From the NCBI GenBank assembly GCA_934663645.1, contig CAKUKR010000010.1:1-44627 (forward strand): 44,627 nt of DNA. Reading direction: 5' to 3'. Positions 26,422 through 34,371 of this stretch are shown here, one piece after another. The first letter of the stretch is position 1; each line of letters begins with the position of its first letter. Below the pieces are notes generated by a model. It did no database searches. It had not been told where the DNA came from and was given only the letters and a program-made list of their open reading frames with translations. This DNA is from an uncultured Muribaculaceae bacterium (GTDB lineage Bacteria; Bacteroidota; Bacteroidia; Bacteroidales; Muribaculaceae). Both the position numbers and the translations under genes were made by a program.

Positions 26422-26647
26422 CAAAGAGAAGGGGCAAACCGCGCCCAGCGGCAACGGCGGCTGCGGCAACGTCCCAACAGAGAGAACAGCGGCCCAGCGG
26501 GCATGCCGGTCGCGAGACGGCCTCCGAGGCTCGCCAAGCCGCTAAAAAATGAACGTTTAACCGATACGGAGCTGATGAGGATATAAGGAGGTTGCAGCAG
26601 ACTACGACTTATATTTTCCACCGGTATCAAAAAAAAGGAGACTGATT
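26422..26647 (+). promoter_or_regulatory. Long GC-rich leader of hpf
   Basis: About 220 nt separate the promoter from the hpf ATG. AGCGGC (26488-26493) can pair with GCCGCT (26538-26543) around several smaller GC stems, and GGGC/GCCC pair near the 5' end. An A-rich stretch with a 3-codon frame (ATG at 26549, stop at 26558-26560) follows. There is no T-run and no tRNA, although tRNA and tuf genes follow hpf in some Bacteroidales. Its function is unknown; control of the hibernation factor is inferred from position. Confidence 0.4.
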
Positions 26648-26941
26648 ATGGAAGTGAACATCAAAGCCATCCATTTCGACATCACAGACAAGCTGGTAGC
26701 ATTTGTGAACAAGAAAATCGACCGTCTGACCCGTCGTTTCGAGAATGTCACGGGCGTGGACGCAAGCCTTCGACTCATAAAGCCCGAGACATCGATGAAC
26801 AAGGAAGCCGGCATCCGCCTCGCGGTGCCTGGCTGTGACGACCTGTTCGCCTCAAAGACCGCCGACACATTTGAGGAAGCGGTAGACCTGAGCATCGAGG
26901 CTCTCGAGCGTCAGCTGGAACGCATCAAGGGCAAGAAATGA
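26648..26941 (+). CDS. hpf: Ribosome hibernation-promoting factor, short HPF/RaiA type
   Basis: The protein binds the 30S decoding region in slow growth and stabilises inactive ribosomes. The 97 residues form the single beta-alpha-beta-beta-beta-alpha domain (MEVNIKAIHFDITDKLVAFV; DTFEEAVDLSIEALERQLER) and lack the C-terminal dimerisation domain of long HPF. The gene overlaps the next start by 4 nt (ATGA), so translation with the sugar-isomerase gene is probably coupled. Confidence 0.92.
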   Translation: MEVNIKAIHFDITDKLVAFVNKKIDRLTRRFENVTGVDASLRLIKPETSMNKEAGIRLAVPGCDDLFASKTADTFEEAVDLSIEALERQLERIKGKK

Positions 26942-27381
26942 GCCTGCTCAAGAAAGCCCGCGTCATCGAGTTCCCCAAAGTGTGCGACAGCCGGGGAAAC
27001 CTGTCATTCGTGGAGGGGGCACGCCATGTGCCCTTCTCCATACGGCGCATATTCTACATTTACGACGTGCCTGGAGGCGAAACACGCGGCGGACACGCCC
27101 ACAAGAAGTGCGCGCAGGTGCTGACCGCCGTTTCGGGGTCTTTCGACCTGATAATCACCAACGGCAAGGAGGAGGAGAGCATCCGCGTCAACCGCGCCAA
27201 CATGGGAGTGCTCATTCCCCCCGGCGCGTGGATAACGATGCCCAACTTCACTACAGGCACAGTGCTGCTCGCCATCGCCTCTGAAGAGTATGACGAACAG
27301 GACTACATACGCGACTACGATGATTACCTGCGGTATATATCGACACTCGACGATGCTGACGTGCCAGACATCCGCCTGTGA
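26938..27381 (+). CDS. Sugar 3,4-ketoisomerase-like cupin (FdtA/WxcM family)
   Basis: FdtA-type cupins isomerise dTDP-4-keto-6-deoxyglucose to the 3-keto sugar before transamination. The 147 residues carry the family pattern: DSRGNLSFVE near residue 20, RRIFYIYDVPGGETRGGHAH with the conserved His pair, and PPGAWITMPNFT. It is directly followed by a sugar aminotransferase, the expected next enzyme. No dTDP-glucose synthase or dehydratase gene is in the window. Family membership is sure; the exact sugar is inference. Confidence 0.88.
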   Translation: MSLLKKARVIEFPKVCDSRGNLSFVEGARHVPFSIRRIFYIYDVPGGETRGGHAHKKCAQVLTAVSGSFDLIITNGKEEESIRVNRANMGVLIPPGAWITMPNFTTGTVLLAIASEEYDEQDYIRDYDDYLRYISTLDDADVPDIRL

Positions 27382-27404
27382 CTAACGCTTCCTGTACTGA
27401 CGCA

Positions 27405-28511
27405 ATGAAATACCCGTTCCAACAGCTGCAAAGGACACACGCGGCATGCATCGACGAGCTGAAACGCGCCGCCGCTGAGGTGATCGAAAGCGGATGGTAT
27501 CTGCGCGGTTCTCAGACCGCCGCCTTCGAGGAGGAACTGTCGGCAGCTCTGGGCGTAAGCGAAAGCGTCGCCACCGGCAACGGCCTCGATGCGCTTCGGC
27601 TTATACTGCGCGGATACATTGAGCTGGGACGGCTGAAAGCGGGCGACGAGCTTATAGCCGCTGCCAACACCTACATTGCCACCATACTGCCTGCTTCGGA
27701 ACTGGGGCTGAAAGTGCGCCTCATCGACCCCGACGAGCAGACAATGTGCCTGAACCTGCGTGCCGCTGTCCGCACGGCCAGCGGCAAGACGCGCGTGGTG
27801 GCAGTCACACACCTCTACGGCAACCCTTCATGGGACGAAGATGCTGCGGCAGAGTTACGGCAGCGCGGCATCATCATCATGGAGGACAACGCACAGGCTA
27901 TCGGCGCCTCGTGGCACGGACAGATGACCGGCTCGCTGGGCGATGCCTCGGCGCAGTCGTTCTACCCCTCGAAAAACATAGGCGCGCTGGGCGATGCCGG
28001 CGCGGTATGCAGCAGCGACAGCCAGCTGATCGCCGCTGTGCGCTCGCTGCACAACTACGGCTCGGACAGGCAATACCACTTCAAGTACCGAGGCTACAAC
28101 TCGCGCATGGACGAGATGCAAGCCGCATTTCTGCGCATCAAGCTGCGCCGCCTCGGCGAGGTGACAGCCATGCGCAACTGCGCTGCCGCCGTCTACAACG
28201 CCTCAATCTCTCACCCCGACATACAGACACCTGCCAAACTGGACGGCTGCACACAGGTGTGGCACCAGTACATACTGCGCTCGCCGAGGCGCGACGAACT
28301 GATGGAATACCTGCGCAGCAACGGCGTTGGCACGATGATACACTACCCCATACCTCCGCACCGGCAGCCCTGCTACGAGGGTATGCTCGACGGCTCATAC
28401 CCGCTGACAGACCGCCTCGCGGCAGAAGTGCTGAGCATACCAATAGCAGACGTTTGCGAGTGCGAAGCAAGCGAAATATCCGACATAATCAATTCATTCC
28501 CAAAGAACTAA
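27405..28511 (+). CDS. DegT/DnrJ/EryC1/StrS sugar aminotransferase
   Basis: These PLP enzymes transaminate keto sugars bound to nucleotides. From the ATG at 27405 the protein has 368 residues and starts MKYPFQQLQRTHAACIDEL, like the family. An in-frame GTG at 27378 overlapping the upstream stop is the alternative start. The PLP lysine is Lys190 in SFYPSKNIGALGDAG, with EDNAQAIGA before it. With the FdtA-like cupin it suggests synthesis of a 3-amino-3,6-dideoxy sugar as in FdtB. The acetyltransferase expected of that pathway is absent. Confidence 0.92.
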   Translation: MKYPFQQLQRTHAACIDELKRAAAEVIESGWYLRGSQTAAFEEELSAALGVSESVATGNGLDALRLILRGYIELGRLKAGDELIAAANTYIATILPASELGLKVRLIDPDEQTMCLNLRAAVRTASGKTRVVAVTHLYGNPSWDEDAAAELRQRGIIIMEDNAQAIGASWHGQMTGSLGDASAQSFYPSKNIGALGDAGAVCSSDSQLIAAVRSLHNYGSDRQYHFKYRGYNSRMDEMQAAFLRIKLRRLGEVTAMRNCAAAVYNASISHPDIQTPAKLDGCTQVWHQYILRSPRRDELMEYLRSNGVGTMIHYPIPPHRQPCYEGMLDGSYPLTDRLAAEVLSIPIADVCECEASEISDIINSFPKN

Positions 28512-29654
28512 ATGGAGACTAACCATTCAGCGAAAAAGCCGAAGACAGCCACGAAAACCTCGCCAAGGAAATCCGCTGGCAGCAAAAGCCGGCAAACAGC
28601 CAAGCATTATTCTCCCAGCAAGTCCGACACCCGGCGCAAACTGCGCCGCACGCTCAAGATGCTGGCATGGTGCATCGCCATACTGATTGTGATATGCATT
28701 GCGGCGCTGATGCCATACGCTTTGAGCGGCGCGCCAAAGGGCGGGACTCTCCACATACCGCAGGGGTCGACGCAACAGGCTGTCACAGACTCGCTGACAA
28801 GGCTGTTCGGAGAGGAGTATTCCGGCCGCGTCACCACGCTGCTGCGCATGCTCCCCGACTCCAAGCAGCCGCGCCCCGGCGCATACCTCATCGAGGAGGG
28901 AATGTCGCCGATGCGCACCGTAATTCATATCGTGCGCGGAGGGCAGACTCCAGTCCGCATATCATTCAACAAGGTGCGGCATCCCGAGGAGCTTGCCAGC
29001 CGCTTCGCGACCAAGCTCGAGCCGGACAGCGCGGCTTTTCTCGCCGCCATGGGCGATGAGAAGCTGCTCGAAGAAGCCGAACTGACATACGAGCAGCGGC
29101 TGGCCCTGTTCATCGAGGACACACACGAGTTCCTCTGGTCATACTCACCCGAAAAGGTAATAGACAAGTACTTAAGGCATTACAAGGAAGTATGGAACAA
29201 GGAGCGGCGCGACAAGGCAGCCGCGCTCGGCCTCACGCCAGCAGAAGTGATGACGATATGCTCCATAGTCGATGAGGAGACCAACGACAGCGGCGAGAAG
29301 GGGAAAGTGGGACGGCTCTACATCAACCGGCTGCAAAAGGGGATGCGCCTGCAGTCTGACCCCACAGTGCGCTACGCCCTCGGCGACTTCACAATAAAGC
29401 GCGTCACCAAGGAACACCTGGCCATCGACTCGCCGTACAACACATACCGCAATAACGGACTGCCGCCTGGCCCGATATGCACGACCTCGGTGAAGACTAT
29501 CGACGCAGTCCTCAACTCTGAGCCTTCCGACGACCTGTACATGTGCGCCAAGGAGGATTTCTCCGGCTCGCACTATTTCACCGCCGACTGGGCGCAGCAC
29601 CAGCAGAATGCGCGGAAATACCAGAATGCCCTCAACGAGCGCGGCATACACTGA
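28512..29654 (+). CDS. mltG: Endolytic murein transglycosylase MltG (YceG-like)
   Basis: MltG cuts nascent glycan strands in the inner membrane and so limits strand length. The 380 residues have a basic cytoplasmic N-terminus (1-45), one membrane segment at about 49-70 and a periplasmic YceG domain. The conserved active-site region reads SIVDEETN followed by LYINRLQKGMRLQSDPTV and SPYNTYRNNGLPPGPI. The start follows the aminotransferase stop with no gap, and a strong terminator lies 9 nt after its own stop. Confidence 0.95.
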   Translation: METNHSAKKPKTATKTSPRKSAGSKSRQTAKHYSPSKSDTRRKLRRTLKMLAWCIAILIVICIAALMPYALSGAPKGGTLHIPQGSTQQAVTDSLTRLFGEEYSGRVTTLLRMLPDSKQPRPGAYLIEEGMSPMRTVIHIVRGGQTPVRISFNKVRHPEELASRFATKLEPDSAAFLAAMGDEKLLEEAELTYEQRLALFIEDTHEFLWSYSPEKVIDKYLRHYKEVWNKERRDKAAALGLTPAEVMTICSIVDEETNDSGEKGKVGRLYINRLQKGMRLQSDPTVRYALGDFTIKRVTKEHLAIDSPYNTYRNNGLPPGPICTTSVKTIDAVLNSEPSDDLYMCAKEDFSGSHYFTADWAQHQQNARKYQNALNERGIH

Positions 29655-29662
29655 CACACATA

Positions 29663-29698
29663 CCCGGCACTGCCAACATGCAGTGTCGGGAATTTTTT
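29663..29698 (+). terminator. Strong terminator of the hpf-mltG operon
   Basis: CCCGGCACTGC (29663-29673) and GCAGTGTCGGG (29680-29690) form an 11-bp stem with one G-T wobble and a 6-nt loop, followed by AATTTTTTG. The T-run ends directly at the -7 box of the next promoter. Confidence 0.88.
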
Positions 29699-29699
29699 G

Positions 29700-29707
29700 T
29701 AATTTTG
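29700..29707 (+). promoter_or_regulatory. -7 box of the DUF4421 gene promoter
   Basis: TAATTTTG starts one base after the terminator T-run. Any -33 element would fall inside the terminator stem, and none is visible. Transcription would begin near 29712, about 41 nt before the ATG. Confidence 0.55.
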
Positions 29708-29752
29708 CGCCCTGAAAAACAGCCGTACAGCATAGACAGGACTGACAGACGA

Positions 29753-30970
29753 ATGAGCCGCACACAAACCCTATTGGCACAGGCGATACTCCTGACATTC
29801 AGCGCAATGTCAGCATCTGCGGCATACACTGACAAGCCAGTCGAAACAACAAGTGCTGCGGAAACGGAAACTGCGGGAGCATTTGCCGCCAACAGCCTCG
29901 CCGGAGACACAGCATCTGCAATCCAGCTGCCCGAGACCGCGACCCAAGAGGCACTGGCAGACGATGACCGCGACTGGTGGCATCTGCTGCGCAAGGGAGA
30001 GCTCGACCTAAAGGACACGACTGTGGTCTACCCAAAATTCATAGGATTCTGTGTAGACGTGTACAACTGGGGAGACCGGTTCTTCAACAGCACTGACGAG
30101 GAGTACATCTCCGGCACCGGCAGGCGGTGGAAGGCATTCGTCAAAAACGACAACTGGGTGGACAGCTATGCCATGAACCTGGGCTACAACATGCCGATAC
30201 GCATCATGTCCGACATGTACTGCAACCTCGGCGCATACATACAGTATATGGCTGTCAGCGTGGGATACTCGATAGACATGTCGAATGTCATAGGCAACAA
30301 GCCGTCCAACCACCGCAAATATGAGTTCGGCTTCTCGTGCGCACGCTTCAACATACGCGCATACTTCAACGAGAACACCGGCGGCAGCTACCTGCGCACC
30401 TTCGGCGACTACCGCGGCGGCAAGCTGTTCAAAAAGGAGTTTCCCGGGGTGCAGCTGTCCACCTACGGCATCGACTCGTACTTCATATTCAACAACCGCA
30501 AGTACTCCTACGGCGCAGCCTACAGCTTCTCGAAGGTCCAGAAGAAGAGCGCCGGCAGCTTCATACTCGGTTTCAGCTATTCCAACATCGACATATCAAT
30601 AGACCTGGCGCAGCTGCCCTATCCGCTGAACTATTACCTGAGCATACCGGCGGCACTGTACCGCTTCCACTATGACACCTACAACCTGCTGGTGGGCTAC
30701 GGCTACAACTGGGTGTTCCGCCGCAATTGGCTTTTCAACATCACCGCGCTGCCTATCATCGGGCTGAACCATTGCCGCGAGGACTCGTCGGAACGCGGCA
30801 CAAACCAGATGGCCATCGGGGGCAAGGGATCAATGTCGCTGGTATACAACTGGACAGACATTTTCCTTGGGCTTCAGGGACACATTGACGGACATTGGTA
30901 CCGCTCGCGGACACACTCGTTTTTCAGTTCCATAGAGGATTTTGCAGTTGTAGCCGGCGTCCGGTTCTGA
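29753..30970 (+). CDS. DUF4421 family secreted protein
   Basis: The start at 29753 gives a 405-residue protein with a signal peptide (hydrophobic run about residues 7-24, ending SAAYTD). From about residue 80 it carries the DUF4421 pattern: VVYPKFIGFCVDVYNWGDRF, DNWVDSYAMNLGYNMPIRI. Repeated amphipathic segments and many Tyr, Phe and Gly suggest an outer-membrane beta-barrel. The frame is open 210 nt further upstream, but that part overlaps mltG and the terminator. It forms its own transcription unit. Function is unknown. Confidence 0.85.
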   Translation: MSRTQTLLAQAILLTFSAMSASAAYTDKPVETTSAAETETAGAFAANSLAGDTASAIQLPETATQEALADDDRDWWHLLRKGELDLKDTTVVYPKFIGFCVDVYNWGDRFFNSTDEEYISGTGRRWKAFVKNDNWVDSYAMNLGYNMPIRIMSDMYCNLGAYIQYMAVSVGYSIDMSNVIGNKPSNHRKYEFGFSCARFNIRAYFNENTGGSYLRTFGDYRGGKLFKKEFPGVQLSTYGIDSYFIFNNRKYSYGAAYSFSKVQKKSAGSFILGFSYSNIDISIDLAQLPYPLNYYLSIPAALYRFHYDTYNLLVGYGYNWVFRRNWLFNITALPIIGLNHCREDSSERGTNQMAIGGKGSMSLVYNWTDIFLGLQGHIDGHWYRSRTHSFFSSIEDFAVVAGVRF

Positions 30971-30983
30971 CATGTGCGCCGGC
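30953..30983. terminator. Hairpin spanning the convergent DUF4421 and comF stops
   Basis: GCCGGCG (30953-30959) and CGCCGGC (30977-30983) can form a 7-bp stem with a 17-nt loop across the 14-bp gap between the two stops. There is no T-run on either side, so any bidirectional terminator function is weak. Confidence 0.3.
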
Positions 30984-30984
30984 G

Positions 30985-31665
30985 TCAGACGGTGGCAGCG
31001 AGCGTAAGCACCGAGATGCGCGACTGCGGATAGGCTTCAGCGAGCGCACGCACTGCCGCTATCAGCGTAGACCCGGTGGTGCACACATCGTCCACGACGA
31101 GCAGATGCCGCCCGTCATAACCTTCTTCTCTCACCGCATAATACTTGCCACGGGCATTGTCGGCACGCTGCCGCAGGGTGCGGCGTGTCTGGCTGATGTG
31201 CATACGCGCACGCAGCAGCCCTGCCACAGGCAAGCCGGCACACTCGCACATGCCAGCAGCCAGCTCCGCAGCCTGGTTGTAGCCGCGCCGCAACCGCCGC
31301 GTCCAGTGCAACGGCACAGGAATGACGGCATCGATGTCGCTGAAAAAGTCCGTGAACACCAGCTCGCCGTACATCTGTGTGCCAAGCCAGCGGGCCAGCT
31401 TGGGCATGTTGTGGTACTTGAAATCATGCACCAGCCGCGAGACACTGTTGCCACGGACATAGTAATATACCGCCATGGCGCGGTCAAACCGCACCATGCC
31501 GGCAAGCCGCTGCTCAACAGCGTTGTGACGGGCATCGAGAAACCCGGTCTTGGGAAACATTTCGCGGCATGGGCCGCAGACATACCGCTCATCGCCGACA
31601 AGCCTCTCGCCGCACAACAGGCAGAGGCGAGGATAGGCCAGCGACAGCAGCCGGCTAAAGGTCAT
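30985..31665 (-). CDS. comF: ComF family phosphoribosyltransferase-like protein
   Basis: ComF proteins are needed for DNA uptake in competent bacteria, and the fold is that of a PRTase. From the ATG at 31665 there are 226 residues, with an N-terminal zinc site (Cys15, Cys18, Cys30, Cys33) and the PRPP loop at 190-200 (VVDDVCTTGST). The frame is open 51 nt further upstream, inside recX. The chosen start overlaps the recX stop by 11 nt. Its biological role in Bacteroidetes is not established. Confidence 0.9.
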   Translation of the reverse strand: MTFSRLLSLAYPRLCLLCGERLVGDERYVCGPCREMFPKTGFLDARHNAVEQRLAGMVRFDRAMAVYYYVRGNSVSRLVHDFKYHNMPKLARWLGTQMYGELVFTDFFSDIDAVIPVPLHWTRRLRRGYNQAAELAAGMCECAGLPVAGLLRARMHISQTRRTLRQRADNARGKYYAVREEGYDGRHLLVVDDVCTTGSTLIAAVRALAEAYPQSRISVLTLAATV

Positions 31666-32170
31666 CTTCGTCCTCGGGGTACATCGCATCAGCCCGCTCA
31701 CGGCGCAGCTCTGCAATCGCCTCTATGACAAGCGTCGACTCAAAGCCGCGCGAAAGGAGGTGGCGTATCACCTTGGCTCGGTCGCGGTAAATCTCCAAGT
31801 CAATGCCCTCTGCTTGGGTACTGGCCAGACGGGCCAACGTCTCGCGGTACTCCGTTTCATCAATTCCCGTCAGGGCTGCCTTGATGTCAGCCTCGCTGAC
31901 ACCCTTAGCGGCCAGCGCCGCCTGTATCTTGACACGCCCCCACTGTCCCAGCCGGAACTTGTCGTTGGTAAAAGCCTTGGCATACCGCGCATTGTTGATA
32001 AAGTCATCTTCAACGAGCTGCCTCAACACTTCGTCACTGTTCAGGCTGCCAAGCCCGAGCTGACGGAGCTTTTCCCGAATTTCCGATTCACAATGCTCGG
32101 AACGCGCGCACACACTGGCCATCTGCATGACAGCCGTCTGTATTGAAATGCGTCTTTTCTTAATCATCAT
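31655..32170 (-). CDS. recX: Regulatory protein RecX
   Basis: RecX binds and restrains RecA filaments. From the ATG at 32170 the protein has 171 residues with the three-helix RecX repeats (CESEIREKLRQLGLGSLNSD; YAKAFTNDKFRLGQWGRVKI; IRHLLSRGFESTLVIEAI). The start overlaps the prmC stop by 11 nt, and its end overlaps comF. No recA gene is nearby. Confidence 0.92.
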   Translation of the reverse strand: MMIKKRRISIQTAVMQMASVCARSEHCESEIREKLRQLGLGSLNSDEVLRQLVEDDFINNARYAKAFTNDKFRLGQWGRVKIQAALAAKGVSEADIKAALTGIDETEYRETLARLASTQAEGIDLEIYRDRAKVIRHLLSRGFESTLVIEAIAELRRERADAMYPEDEDDL

Positions 32171-33011
32171 CCGGTCGTTTTGCCACGGCGAACCGTTGTG
32201 CGCCGTGGATGTCATTTACTATCTTTACTTCAGCGAAGCCGTGCGCCTCAAGCAACCGGCGCATGGCACCGCCATAATGTGAATTAATTTCAAGGTACAA
32301 CATGCCGCCGCGCCTCAGCCCGGTCATCGCCACCTCGGCGATGCGGCTGTAGAACAGCAGCGGGTCCTCATCGGGGACAAACAATGCTCGCGCCGGCTCA
32401 TAGTCGAGCACATTGGCATCCATCCCCGCCCGCTCCGACTCCGCGATATACGGGGGATTGCTTACCATCAGGTCAAAGCTGTCCGGAACAGGACTATATG
32501 AGAACACATCTGCGAGAAAAAAGTTGACGCTGCTTCTCAGGCGGGCCGCATTTTCCCGCGCCACGGCGAGTGCGCCCTCGTCCACGTCAAGCGCAGACAC
32601 CCGCGAGAACGGCAGGTTGCGCTGCAACGCTATCGCTATGCATCCCGAGCCTGTCGCGATGTCGAGGACATCCATATCCTCGCGCCCTCGGAAGCGGTCA
32701 GCTATCATATCCACCATCTGCTCGGTTTCGGGGCGCGGTATCAGCACCCGGCGGTCCACATGCAGCTCCATGCCGTAGAACTGCGCGATGCCGGTGATGT
32801 ACTGTATCGGCTCACGGCGTTCCAGCCGCTCGAGGATACGGTCTATCGACGCGCGAGTCTCCGCGCTCAGCTCCTTGCCCTCGTTCATGAACATGTCCAC
32901 TGCCGTCCACCCTTTCAGATAGCGGAAGATGATGCGTATTATCGCCTGCGCCTCGCCCGGCCCGTACAGCGGCACAAGCCGGCTGCGCAGTTTTCTCATC
33001 ATGTCTCTCAT
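32160..33011 (-). CDS. prmC: Peptide chain release factor N5-glutamine methyltransferase
   Basis: PrmC methylates the Gln of the GGQ motif in RF1 and RF2. From the ATG at 33011 there are 283 residues, with the N-terminal helical domain, the SAM-binding stretch DIATGSGCIAIAL (around residues 117-129) and the NPPY motif at 185-188. It is the first gene of the prmC-recX-comF run and has a consensus promoter. A further in-frame ATG at 33044 is less likely. Confidence 0.94.
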   Translation of the reverse strand: MRDMMRKLRSRLVPLYGPGEAQAIIRIIFRYLKGWTAVDMFMNEGKELSAETRASIDRILERLERREPIQYITGIAQFYGMELHVDRRVLIPRPETEQMVDMIADRFRGREDMDVLDIATGSGCIAIALQRNLPFSRVSALDVDEGALAVARENAARLRSSVNFFLADVFSYSPVPDSFDLMVSNPPYIAESERAGMDANVLDYEPARALFVPDEDPLLFYSRIAEVAMTGLRRGGMLYLEINSHYGGAMRRLLEAHGFAEVKIVNDIHGAQRFAVAKRPDDD

Positions 33012-33051
33012 TATACAGGCACGCCGCCGAAATCGCCTCGGCAACGCTCCG

Positions 33052-33083
33052 CAAAACTACTACTTTTTGGCTACATACGCAAA
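33052..33083 (-). promoter_or_regulatory. Promoter of prmC-recX-comF
   Basis: On the minus strand TTTG at 33080-33083, a 20-nt spacer and TAGTTTTG at 33052-33059 match the Bacteroidetes consensus. Transcription would start near 33047, about 36 nt before the ATG. Confidence 0.7.
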
Positions 33084-33201
33084 CGCCACGCGAAATATAC
33101 TACAACACCCGGTGTTTCTGTTATTATAATATGGGTGTGCAGCAACGCAATCCGCAGCCGGAACTGTTGACGGCGCCCGTGCAAAAACTTCTTACAAGTG
33201 T

Positions 33202-34224
33202 ATGAATATGACAAAAACCGCCCGCGACCTGCCCCCGGCAGATGACATCAGATACATGCGCCGCGCCTTGCAGCTCGCACGCTGCGGCGAGGGTGAAGCA
33301 TCGCCCAACCCGCTGGTCGGCGCGGTCATTGTCGCCTCAGGACGCATCATCGGCGAGGGCTTCCACCGACGGTGCGGCGAGCCTCATGCCGAGGTCAACG
33401 CTGTCGCCAGTGTGGCTGACCGCAGCCTGCTCCCCCATTCCACCCTCTACGTCACCCTCGAGCCTTGCGCCCACTACGGCAAGACGCCGCCATGCGCCAA
33501 GCTGGTCATCGACTGCCGCATACCCCGCGTCGTGGTCGGCGCCCGCGACCCGTTTGAGAGAGTGTCTGGGCGAGGCTTAACGATGCTGCGCGAGGCCGGC
33601 ATCAGCGTGACCGAGGGCGTGCTTGGTGACGAGTGCAGCCAGCTGAACTGCCGCTTCATGACAGCACACACGCTGCACCGCCCGTTCATCACGCTGAAAT
33701 GGGCGCAGTCGTCAGACGGCTTCATCGGTCTGCGCGACCGGGACGGCAGCCCTCGCCCGGCTATGATTTCCAACCCGCTCTCCCATGTCCTCGCCCACCG
33801 CGAGCGCATACGCCACGACGCTATAATGGTCGGGACAAATACTGTCATTTCAGACAACCCGAGGCTCGACGCGAGACTATGGGCAGGGAAATCGCCGATA
33901 CCCGTGACCATAGACCGCCACGGCTTGATACCCAAGGAGGCCAAGCTGATGCACAACCGCAACACGCTGGTATACGGCGACATAACACTCGTAGATATAC
34001 TCTCCGACCTATACACCTCACATTCAGTCACGTCACTGCTTGTAGAGGGAGGAGCGAAACTCCTCGGCAGCTTCATTGCAGCCGACCTGTGGGACGCAAT
34101 ACGCCGCGAGACATCCCCCAGACCGTTAGGCGACGGCATCGCCGCGCCGGATTTGCCCGCAAGTGCGCAGTTGTCTTATACACAAATGGTTCGCAAAAGC
34201 CGCATCGAATATTTCGGGCGTTAA
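33202..34224 (+). CDS. ribD: Riboflavin biosynthesis deaminase/reductase RibD
   Basis: RibD carries out the deamination and side-chain reduction after GTP cyclohydrolase II in riboflavin synthesis. The 340 residues have an N-terminal deaminase domain with the zinc site His62, Glu64 (PHAEVNA) and Cys89, Cys98 (EPCAHYGKTPPC). A reductase domain starts at about residue 158 (RPFITLKWAQSSDGFIG; SLLVEGGAKLLGSF). It is divergent from prmC. No other rib gene is adjacent. I found no clear promoter. Confidence 0.95.
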   Translation: MNMTKTARDLPPADDIRYMRRALQLARCGEGEASPNPLVGAVIVASGRIIGEGFHRRCGEPHAEVNAVASVADRSLLPHSTLYVTLEPCAHYGKTPPCAKLVIDCRIPRVVVGARDPFERVSGRGLTMLREAGISVTEGVLGDECSQLNCRFMTAHTLHRPFITLKWAQSSDGFIGLRDRDGSPRPAMISNPLSHVLAHRERIRHDAIMVGTNTVISDNPRLDARLWAGKSPIPVTIDRHGLIPKEAKLMHNRNTLVYGDITLVDILSDLYTSHSVTSLLVEGGAKLLGSFIAADLWDAIRRETSPRPLGDGIAAPDLPASAQLSYTQMVRKSRIEYFGR

Positions 34225-34293
34225 AAAGGCATAAAATGAAAACCGCGCAGCATATATGGCAAAAATCAGGAGGGATAATATGCCGGAAAATGC

Positions 34294-34301
34294 TAATTTT
34301 G
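34294..34301 (+). promoter_or_regulatory. -7 box of the DUF6242-bamA operon
   Basis: TAATTTTG matches the consensus and lies 70 nt after ribD. No -33 TTTG is visible at the right distance. It probably drives the four ATGA-linked genes that follow. Confidence 0.5.
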
Positions 34302-34371
34302 CAAGTTGAAACATTAGGCATTGTCGCAAGTTGACACTGCGGCGCAAGATGCCAAGATAACAGGATTCAGA

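Noticed and set aside
26572..26578. CTGATGA string in the hpf leader, resembling a hammerhead ribozyme core
   Set aside because: The second core element GAAA and the three stems are missing at the required positions.
26378..26647. Expected tRNA genes around hpf
   Set aside because: I looked for acceptor-stem symmetry, anticodon arms and a GGTTCGA-type T arm and saw none.
27746..28522. Second plus-strand frame inside the aminotransferase gene
   Set aside because: Out-of-frame shadow with Arg/His-rich composition; the aminotransferase frame carries all family motifs.
31131..31601. Alternative minus-strand frame inside comF
   Set aside because: Shadow frame rich in Ser, Cys and Trp without domains; the ComF frame has zinc and PRPP motifs.
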